NCBI GenBank assembly: GCA_034437275.1
Contig: DAOTUD010000136.1
Coordinates: 1 to 9,972 of the forward strand
DNA length: 9,972 bases
Direction of reading: 5' to 3'
Origin: TC-15 sp034437275
GTDB taxonomy: Bacteria > Chloroflexota > Anaerolineae > Aggregatilineales > Aggregatilineaceae
Under the pieces are notes generated by a model. It saw only the letters and a list, made by a program, of their open reading frames with translations. It was not told where the DNA came from and ran no database searches. Every line of letters starts with the position of its first letter. Within the stretch, counting starts at the first letter, position 1. A program made the position numbers and the translations under genes. This document shows, one piece after another, positions 5,267 to 9,972 of this stretch.

Positions 5267-7048
5267 TTACTGCACGGGCGACGTCAGCCGCCACGTACCG
5301 CCCAGGCAATCGCCGCGAATGTCCTGCTCGAAGAACGCAACCACGTCGCCGTCGAACGTGGTCAGGCGGTGCTCGCCGGGGCCAGGCACGTACTGGTCAC
5401 CCTCCACGTAGCCGCCGGGAATGTAGATGTAGTCGCTGGTGACCTCAAGCTCCGGCGTGATCGCCCAGCCGATCTGCTCGCGGATCATGTCGGTGTTGCG
5501 CCACAACTTGCCGAAGCCGCGCCGGGGCTGGATCAGGCCCTCCTCGGGCGGCTCCAGGTCGGGGTCGATCTCCGGCTGGCCCTCGACGAACGTGTCGTTG
5601 TAGCAGTACCAGTCGCCCTGGTTGGGATCGTCGGAGCTGGCGATCATCACCCAGATTTGCCGGTTGTGCCGGACCCAGAACATGCGCCCATTCTGGAACG
5701 ACTGCTCGACGATCTGAAGCTGGGTCACGGTGTCGGTTGGGAAGATCTCCGGGCGCGGCTCAGAGACGACCGTCGCCGGGGTCAGCGAGGGGGGCGACGT
5801 AGGGGTCGCCGCATCCGCCACCACGATCCCGCCGCCTACGGTCCACATCTGCACCGTGCCATCCGCGCCGGCGGTCGCCAGCGTCGTGCCGCGCGAGTTG
5901 AACACCAGGTCATTAAACGGCACATCGCCATCGCCGAAACGGGCCAGCACAGCGCCGCTGCGCACATCCCACAGCCGCAGCGTGCCGTCCAGGCTGGCCG
6001 AGGCCAGCAGCGTCCCGTCCGGGCTGAAGGCCAGGCCGGTCACCACGTCGAGATGCCCAGTCAGGTCGGACAGCAGTTCGCCGGTGTCCAGGTTCCACAG
6101 CCGGACCAGCCCATCGGCATCCCCCGAGGCGACGATGGAGCCATCGGTGGTGATCGCCACGCTGGTCACGGCGACGGCGTGCGCCTGGTTGGTCAGCGGC
6201 GGGGTCGGCCCCCACACCCACAGCGTACCGTCCGCGCTGGCGACCAGCAGGCGACTGCCGTCCGCGTTATACGCCAGATCAAGCAAGGGCGCGGATACAT
6301 CGTCGAAGGCCAGCTCGTCGCCTGTGCCCAGGTTCCACGCCCGCAGCACGCCGTCATCGCCGCCGGAGGATACCAGCCCGGCGGTCGGGCTGAAGGCCAC
6401 GCTCTGCACCGGGGCGGTGTGCCCCTTCAGCGTGCGCAGCGTCTCCCCGTCGGCAGTGGTCACCAGGTAAACCAGGTTGTCCACTCCGGCGACGGCGAGC
6501 TGCGTGCCGTCCCAACTGTAGGCGAGCGCGTTGGCGTTGGCCGCGATCTGGCCCAGGGCCGATCCCGGCCCACCGTCAGCCGGCCACATCCACAACGCGC
6601 CATCCTCCCCGGCAGAGGCCAACATGCGCCCGTCCGGGCTGTAGGCCACGCCCACTACCGGGGCGCTGTGCCCCGCCAGCGTATCCGCCCGCCCGACCTG
6701 CGCGGCATTGTCCAGCGTGATCCGTTCGGCAGCACGCGGGATGGGCGTCGCGGCGGCCTGCGTCTGCTGCAACCCGGCCTCGACCGTCGCCTGGAAGGCT
6801 GCCGTCGCCGTCTGGGCGCGGATGAAGCCGGCCTCGACCGTCTGCGTCGCGCTGGTGTTGGAACCCTGCTGCGCGGCGGCGGTCTGGGTGAAAAGCTGGT
6901 TGATCGCGGCATCGACGGTCTGCTGCTGGGCGGTCGGGTCGTCCTGGCCGTTTGGCCCGCCCCACACACTCGCCGTCGTGCTGAACAAGATGATCGCGGC
7001 AGTCACCACCACTGCGCTGATCGCCAAAACTAGCGTTCGTCTTCTCAT
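5267..7048 (-). CDS. Membrane-anchored extracytoplasmic WD40 beta-propeller protein
   Basis: This 593-aa protein opens with 'MRRRT' and a hydrophobic segment (residues 5-28), an N-terminal anchor or uncleaved signal. Residues 38-105 are an Ala/Thr/Gln-rich stalk with recurring 'QTVEAG', 'AQTATAAFQATVEAG' and 'QTQAAAT', probably extended or coiled-coil. Seven WD40-type repeats follow (residues about 122-404), each with a 'SPDG..LASA..DG.L..W' core, enough to close one propeller. The best-conserved units are at 207-240, 287-320 and 329-361. A Pro/Thr linker leads to a C-terminal domain (440-593) with 'RMFWVRHNRQIWVM', 'DTFVEGQPE', 'QPRRGFGKLWR' and 'EQIGWA', a domain I associate with Chloroflexi surface proteins. 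Cys482 and Cys581 may pair. The role is probably binding or scaffolding outside the membrane; no enzyme motif is seen. A good SD (AGGAGA, 7053-7058) supports the start. Copies of a palindromic element lie on both sides of the gene. Confidence 0.9.
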   Translation of the reverse strand: MRRRTLVLAISAVVVTAAIILFSTTASVWGGPNGQDDPTAQQQTVDAAINQLFTQTAAAQQGSNTSATQTVEAGFIRAQTATAAFQATVEAGLQQTQAAATPIPRAAERITLDNAAQVGRADTLAGHSAPVVGVAYSPDGRMLASAGEDGALWMWPADGGPGSALGQIAANANALAYSWDGTQLAVAGVDNLVYLVTTADGETLRTLKGHTAPVQSVAFSPTAGLVSSGGDDGVLRAWNLGTGDELAFDDVSAPLLDLAYNADGSRLLVASADGTLWVWGPTPPLTNQAHAVAVTSVAITTDGSIVASGDADGLVRLWNLDTGELLSDLTGHLDVVTGLAFSPDGTLLASASLDGTLRLWDVRSGAVLARFGDGDVPFNDLVFNSRGTTLATAGADGTVQMWTVGGGIVVADAATPTSPPSLTPATVVSEPRPEIFPTDTVTQLQIVEQSFQNGRMFWVRHNRQIWVMIASSDDPNQGDWYCYNDTFVEGQPEIDPDLEPPEEGLIQPRRGFGKLWRNTDMIREQIGWAITPELEVTSDYIYIPGGYVEGDQYVPGPGEHRLTTFDGDVVAFFEQDIRGDCLGGTWRLTSPVQ

Positions 7049-7070
7049 GATCTCTCCTTAGTGATAGGGG

Positions 7071-7099
7071 CGTATGCTAGATTTTGGCTTCTATGTCAA
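7071..7099 (-). promoter_or_regulatory. Promoter of the WD40 gene
   Basis: On the minus strand a perfect TTGACA (7094-7099) is followed after 17 bp by CATACG (7071-7076, only 3/6 to TATAAT). Strong -35 and weak -10 boxes suggest help from an activator or a moderate basal level. The palindromic element copy 2 begins one base upstream of this -35 box, at 7101. Confidence 0.45.
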
Positions 7100-7100
7100 C

Positions 7101-7174
7101 TTACCCCTCCCTGTAAACGGAGAGGGACTTTTGTCCCTGGCCGATTTCCCCTCTCCGCGTGCAGGGAGGGGTAA
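7101..7174. repeat. Palindromic intergenic element, copy 2, with perfect 13-bp ends
   Basis: The ends are perfect 13-bp inverted repeats: 'ttacccctccctg' (7101-7113) and 'cagggaggggtaa' (7162-7174). Inside is a 9-bp pair, 'cggagaggg' (7118-7126) / 'ccctctccg' (7149-7157), and in the centre 'agggac' (7123-7128) / 'gtccct' (7133-7138) as an alternative pairing. The whole 74 bp can fold into one long imperfect hairpin. It is collinear with copy 1 at 5127-5210 and in the same orientation. Confidence 0.8.
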
Positions 7175-7431
7175 TCTAGCAAAACACCCGAATAGCGTGC
7201 AAAACTGCAATCCCCCATGTGGCAATTATCGCTAAAACCCCCTCATCCCCGCCACTTTAGCGCAGGACGGGCGCGCTTGCCGGACGGCTGCCCGGCGCTC
7301 ACCCCACTGCCCGACGGCTTGACCAGCCGCGCACCACGCCCCGCGCGCATAAAAAAAACCGGGGCGGCCCGGCGTCACCGGACCACCCCTTTGGCAGGGA
7401 TGCGACCCTGTCGGCTAGCGTTCCGCGTGCA
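7175..7431. other. Intergenic stretch without a supported gene
   Basis: This region lies between the palindromic element and the 3' end of the nucleotidase gene. The short open frames crossing it lack an RBS and have no recognisable protein character. It contains the nucleotidase terminator (7351-7372) and a small GC hairpin, 'gccgg' (7279-7283) / 'ccggc' (7292-7296), without a T run. I see nothing else in it. Confidence 0.6.
7351..7372 (-). terminator. Intrinsic terminator of the 5'-nucleotidase gene
   Basis: On the minus strand a GC-only hairpin, CCGGG-CCGC-CCCGG (7372 down to 7359), is followed at once by eight T residues (7358-7351). The stem is short (5 bp) but all G-C, and the T run is uninterrupted. 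It lies about 60 nt past the nucleotidase stop. Confidence 0.7.
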
Positions 7432-9003
7432 TTACTCGTCAATGCGGGTGATGCGGCCCTCAACTTCGGGCGTCACCGGGCTGTTAGCCGCGATGTAGTT
7501 GGCGACCACCTGGTCCAGCGGGCTGCCAAAGTCGTAGGGATTGACCGCGTTCTCGGCCAGGACCGCGTAGCCGTCGCCACCGTTGCGCATGTAGTCGTTG
7601 GTGGCCACGTAGTACAGCGCGTCCATATCGATCGGCTCGTATTCGCCGGTGTCGTCGTTCCAGACGTCGACGCTCACGATGCGGCTGCCGGGTTCCTGGC
7701 TGCCGTCCCAGGTATAGCGCAGCCCGCCAACCTGCGGGAAGCGCCCCGCCATGTCCTCGGCTTGCGACACACCATTCTCCAGGGCGGCCCACACGTCCGC
7801 GCCGCTGAGTTCGAGCGTACTGATCAGGTTGCCGAAGGGCAGCACGGTCAGCACGTCGCCCATCGTGACCGCGCCCTCGTCGATGTCAGCGCGGATGCCG
7901 CCGCCGTTCTGGAGCGCGATATCCGCGTTGGTGTGCGCGATCAAGGCGTCGGTGATCAGGTTGCCCAGGTTGCACTCGGCGACACGGCACACGCTGCGAT
8001 CCCCAACCAGGTAGACGCCCGCTTCACCGATCACCTGCTGCTTGAGTTCCTCGATCGGCCCGGCCAGTTCGTCCAACAGCGCAGTCATCTGCTCGTCCGG
8101 GGTGATGTACTGGCTCAGCTTGATCGCGTCGCCGTCCCAGTCGGCCAGCACGCCGGTGGGATCAAATTCGACATCCAGCCGGCCCAGGTACTCATTCTTC
8201 TCCCCGGCCTGGACGATCAGCACCGGCTCGCCGCTGGCGCTTTCCATCACGGTCGGGTATTCGGCCACCGCGCCCGCGTACTGGTTGCTCAGCAGCGTGT
8301 GCGAGTGCCCGCCGACGATGATATCGACGCCGGACAGTTCACCGGCCAGCGCGACATCCTGGTTGTAGCCAATGTGCGTCAGCAGGATGATCTTGTTGAC
8401 ATCTTGCGCCAGCATCTCATCGACGGCAACCTGCGCGGCCCCGGCCAGATCGGTGTCGAAGACGACGTCCGGCCCCGGCGACGCGAGAATCGCGGTTTCC
8501 GCCGTATCCAGGCCGGTCACACCGATCATTTCGCCGCCGACGTCCAGCACCACGTAGGGCTGCACCAGCCCGCCCAGCGCGTCCGATGCGCTGACGTCCA
8601 CATTAGCGGCAACGGCGGGGAAGTCCAGGCTCTCCAGGAACGCGGCCAGGGTGTCGTCCCCGTTGTCGAATTCGTGGTTGCCCAGCGTCATCACGTCATA
8701 GCCGAGCATGTTCATGATCTGGACGTTGTCCTGGCCCTTATACTGCTGGTGGAACAGCGACCCGGTGAAGCGGTCCCCTGCGTCCACGAGCAGCACGTTA
8801 TCGGTCGCAGCGCGGACCTGGTTCACGACGGTCATCTGGCGCGCCACGCCGCCGACCCCGTCATCCGCCCGGTGCGCGGCGTGGGTGTCGTTGGTGTGCA
8901 GCAGGGTCAGGGTGAAGACTTCGTCCCCATCCTGGGCCGCAACATTTGGCACCAGCCCAATCACGAAGACGGCAATCAACAATACAGCTAATACTTTACG
9001 CAT
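7432..9003 (-). CDS. Secreted 5'-nucleotidase / UshA-type metallophosphoesterase
   Basis: This 523-aa enzyme should dephosphorylate extracellular nucleotides or related phosphate esters using two metal ions. Residues 1-23 are a signal peptide ending 'NVAA'. The N-terminal metallophosphatase domain has every expected motif: 'HTNDTH' (Asp39, His41), 'DAGDRFTGS' (Asp74), 'GNHEFD' (Asn109, His110), 'THIGY' (His210) and 'GGHSH' (His233, His235). The C-terminal 5'-nucleotidase domain has 'NGGGIR' (366-371), 'PFGN' (389-392), 'YTWD' (430-433) and 'NDYMRNGGDGY' (469-479). Tyr430 and Tyr471 fall where UshA has the two phenylalanines that stack on the nucleobase. Cys339 and Cys344 are close enough to pair. 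There is no anchor, LPXTG or C-terminal helix, so the protein is probably released. The ATG at 9003 has an SD (AGGAGAAAGG, 9012-9021). It has its own promoter and terminator, so it is a single-gene transcript. Confidence 0.95.
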   Translation of the reverse strand: MRKVLAVLLIAVFVIGLVPNVAAQDGDEVFTLTLLHTNDTHAAHRADDGVGGVARQMTVVNQVRAATDNVLLVDAGDRFTGSLFHQQYKGQDNVQIMNMLGYDVMTLGNHEFDNGDDTLAAFLESLDFPAVAANVDVSASDALGGLVQPYVVLDVGGEMIGVTGLDTAETAILASPGPDVVFDTDLAGAAQVAVDEMLAQDVNKIILLTHIGYNQDVALAGELSGVDIIVGGHSHTLLSNQYAGAVAEYPTVMESASGEPVLIVQAGEKNEYLGRLDVEFDPTGVLADWDGDAIKLSQYITPDEQMTALLDELAGPIEELKQQVIGEAGVYLVGDRSVCRVAECNLGNLITDALIAHTNADIALQNGGGIRADIDEGAVTMGDVLTVLPFGNLISTLELSGADVWAALENGVSQAEDMAGRFPQVGGLRYTWDGSQEPGSRIVSVDVWNDDTGEYEPIDMDALYYVATNDYMRNGGDGYAVLAENAVNPYDFGSPLDQVVANYIAANSPVTPEVEGRITRIDE

Positions 9004-9053
9004 GGTAAAAACCTTTCTCCTAAAAATCCTTAACCTACACGGCCTGATTGGTC

Positions 9054-9179
9054 ATGTGTGAATGTAAATTATATTTAACTTTTTTGAGTCATGCAAGCAA
9101 AAAATAGTTTTTCCAAAAAAGTAAAGAAATAAGCAAAAGCCTTACACATTAAGTAGAATTAAACTAATTTGCAATTGCA
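9054..9179. other. AT-rich regulatory island between divergent promoters
   Basis: By hand count, 9061-9170 has 24 G or C in 110 bases (22% GC), far below the flanking genes. It contains the nucleotidase promoter, A- and T-tracts (9080-9085, 9099-9104, 9115-9120) that could act as UP elements or bend the DNA, the dyad 'aatta' (9157-9161) / 'taatt' (9165-9169), and a perfect 10-bp palindrome 'tgcaattgca' (9170-9179) at the boundary with GC-rich DNA. No ORF of protein character lies in it. Confidence 0.6.
9068..9096 (-). promoter_or_regulatory. Promoter of the 5'-nucleotidase gene
   Basis: On the minus strand, TTGCAT (9091-9096) and a perfect TATAAT (9068-9073) are 17 bp apart, with A/T-rich DNA upstream. 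The predicted start of transcription is near 9061, leaving a leader of about 58 nt. The sequence around the -10 also reads TTAAAT and TTACAT starting 11 bp apart, a spacing like the repeated half-sites used by PhoP-type regulators; this is suggestive only. Confidence 0.6.
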
Positions 9180-9206
9180 CCGCCGACGTGCACGGTAGAC
9201 CGCCTT

Positions 9207-9234
9207 TTGACAACAGGCCGCCAGCGGCCATAAT
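9207..9234 (+). promoter_or_regulatory. Strong promoter with an operator-like dyad in its spacer
   Basis: A perfect TTGACA (9207-9212) and CATAAT (9229-9234, 5/6) are 16 bp apart. The spacer holds a perfect 6-bp inverted repeat, GGCCGC-CA-GCGGCC (9216-9229), which abuts the -10 and is well placed for a repressor. The predicted start is near 9241. It is followed by an SD (AAGGAG, 9251-9256) and the ATG at 9265, so the promoter serves the broken frame described there. Confidence 0.55.
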
Positions 9235-9264
9235 CGCCGGGTGGGGATGGAAGGAGTCACCACC

Positions 9265-9405
9265 ATGCATACACTGCGTCACCCGCTGCTGTTGAGCCTG
9301 TACGCGCCGACGCTGCTCTGCGGGAGAGGGGGCTGGGGGGTGAGGGGTGTTTTTGCGCCGGCCAGACTCGACGCGACAGGTTATTCGTGGACCCCCTGCA
9401 CATAG
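9265..9405 (+). pseudogene. Start of a gene broken off by a GC-rich repeat; possibly an MFS-type transporter
   Basis: The ATG at 9265 has a strong SD (AAGGAG, eight bases upstream) and a good promoter. The first 19 codons read 'MHTLRHPLLLSLYAPTLLC', a basic end followed by a hydrophobic helix, in the style of the N-terminus of a major facilitator transporter. The frame then enters a GC-rich repeat at about 9320 and continues as 'GRGGWGVRGVFAPARLD' to a TAG at 9403-9405 without recognisable character. My reading is that only the 5' end of a membrane-protein gene survives and the rest was lost when the repeat arose or recombined. A real 46-aa small protein is the alternative. The MFS assignment rests on style alone. 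Confidence 0.4.
9320..9363. repeat. Half-copy of a GC-rich dispersed repeat
   Basis: A run of G-rich sequence (cgggagaggg at 9321-9330, then ggctgggggg and tgagggg) is followed by 'tgtttttgcgccggcc'. Its reverse strand reads as 'PHPPAPSP' in one frame, the translation typical of the GC-rich intergenic repeat found in many bacterial genomes. No matching inverted arm lies nearby, so only half is present. Its right edge matches the flank of the terminator at 1871-1893. Confidence 0.5.
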
Positions 9406-9422
9406 CGCATCCTCCCCGGATA

Positions 9423-9431
9423 TGCTATAGT
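9423..9431 (+). promoter_or_regulatory. Extended -10 promoter of the M29 aminopeptidase gene
   Basis: TGC immediately before TATAGT (9426-9431, 5/6 to TATAAT) forms an extended -10. No good -35 box is found 16-18 bp upstream, as is usual for this promoter type. The predicted start is near 9438 and the leader about 28 nt. The SD is AGGAG (9456-9460), five bases before the ATG at 9466. Confidence 0.45.
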
Positions 9432-9465
9432 TTTCCAAACATTTTGAATACCCAGAGGAGTCCTC

Positions 9466-9969
9466 ATGTACGATGATTTTGCTCCCCGTCTGGCCCAAAT
9501 CCTGACGGAATATTCACAACCGATCCAAAAAGGTGACTACGTGCTGATCACGACCTCGACAGCGGCCAAGCCAATCGTGCTGGCGCTGTACGAGGCTGTA
9601 CTGCGGCGCGGCGGGCACCCGATCACGCTGACGCAGTTCCCGGAACTCAGCCAGATTTTCATGGAACTCGCCAGCGAAGACCAGCTTGATTTCCTCGACC
9701 CGGCGATGCCCTTCCTGATGGAAAAGATCGACGTAATATACAACGTCATGGCCCCGACCAACACCAAGGTCATGTCCGATGTCGATCCGGCGCGCACGGC
9801 CCGCTACCAGAAGACGCGCCGCCCATTGATCGAAACGTACTTCAAGGCTCCCCCGAAAAAACTCAGGCGGCTACAGCCCGATTATGCGGCTGAACGTCGA
9901 GCAAATGGAAAAACGAGCGCGAAAAAGCGCGGAACGCCAAAGAAACAACGCGTTGCAGGGCCGTGTTGA
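9466..9969 (+). CDS. M29-family aminopeptidase, N-terminal part only; 3' end aberrant
   Basis: Residues 1-127 match the N-terminal domain of M29 (AmpS/AmpT-like) metallo-aminopeptidases: 'LTEYSQPIQKGDYVLI', 'ALYEAVLRRGGHPITL', 'LDFLDP', and 'IDVIYNVMAPTNTKVMSDVD' with 'PARTARYQKTRRPL'. The family is usually about 370 aa and its metal ligands lie in the C-terminal half. Here the frame leaves the family after 'ETYFKA' (nt about 9847) and ends as a Lys/Arg-rich tail, 'KKLRRLQPDYAAERR' and beyond, with TGA at 9967-9969. The tail has visibly lower third-position GC (18 of 40 codons by hand count) than expected here. No catalytic residue is present, so the product cannot be an active peptidase. Cause: frameshift, rearrangement, or an assembly join at 9847-9862, where C5 and A6 runs occur. 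The SD and promoter are intact. Confidence 0.7.
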   Translation: MYDDFAPRLAQILTEYSQPIQKGDYVLITTSTAAKPIVLALYEAVLRRGGHPITLTQFPELSQIFMELASEDQLDFLDPAMPFLMEKIDVIYNVMAPTNTKVMSDVDPARTARYQKTRRPLIETYFKAPPKKLRRLQPDYAAERRANGKTSAKKRGTPKKQRVAGPC

Positions 9970-9972
9970 CCC
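9848..9972 (+). other. Overlapping open frame leaving the window, better codon usage than the nominal frame
   Basis: In the +1 frame relative to the M29 start, 9848 to the window end is open and includes an ATG at 9884 ('MRLNVEQMEKRARKSAERQR' and on). Third positions are G or C in about 26 of 41 codons by hand count, against 18 of 40 for the nominal frame. It may be the true reading after a frameshift, or the start of another gene. The sequence does not resemble the next segment of an M29 enzyme and I do not recognise it. Confidence 0.35.

Noticed and set aside
5369..7033. 554-codon open frame antisense to the WD40 gene
   Set aside because: It has no RBS or domain signal, and its His/Arg/Gly-rich translation is what the complement of a GC-rich gene gives. 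The minus-strand WD40 repeats are unmistakable.
7762..8991. 409-codon open frame antisense to the nucleotidase
   Set aside because: It is the complement of a gene with all metallophosphoesterase motifs. Its own translation has no recognisable motif.
9142..9498. 118-codon minus-strand frame between nucleotidase and aminopeptidase
   Set aside because: Its only striking segment, 'PHPPAPSP', is the known translation of a GC-rich intergenic repeat, and the frame runs over promoters on both strands.

Overview
The window looks like chromosomal DNA of a GC-rich Chloroflexota bacterium, probably class Anaerolineae. This rests on sequence style rather than a marker gene. The clues are an Ala/Thr/Gln-rich 'QTxxA' stalk in front of an extracytoplasmic WD40 domain, a C-terminal 'RMFW...GFGKLWR' domain of the kind common on Chloroflexi surface proteins, degenerate GGDEF-type response regulators, M29 aminopeptidases, and short GC-rich palindromic repeats between genes.

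Layout. (1) Positions 3-1751 (+) hold the 3' part of an FtsX/MacB-type ABC transporter permease, closed by a strong hairpin terminator. (2) Positions 1962-4147 (+) hold a small TIR-domain gene whose 3' end appears frameshifted, then a two-gene unit with its own promoter: a secreted SurA/PpiC-type peptidyl-prolyl isomerase and a 177-aa protein of unknown function built from two similar halves. (3) Positions 4155-9003 (-) hold three separately promoted genes: a response regulator with a receiver domain and a decayed GGDEF domain, a membrane-anchored seven-repeat WD40 protein, and a secreted UshA-type 5'-nucleotidase. (4) Positions 9004-9465 are a regulatory and scrambled interval. It contains a 22% GC island, the nucleotidase promoter, and the promoter, operator-like dyad, RBS and first codons of a gene that breaks off at a GC-rich repeat. 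(5) Positions 9466-9969 (+) hold the start of an M29 aminopeptidase that loses its family resemblance after about 127 codons.

Several products act outside the cytoplasmic membrane: the permease, the PPIase, the WD40 protein and the nucleotidase. Apart from the PPIase and its downstream partner, nothing shows that the genes form one pathway. I see no CRISPR array, tRNA, rRNA, intact transposase or complete defence system. The most unusual items are two direct-orientation copies of a 74-84 bp palindromic element bracketing the WD40 gene, the triplicated extracytoplasmic module in the permease, the decayed GGDEF domain, and three damaged genes (TIR, the 9265 start, M29).
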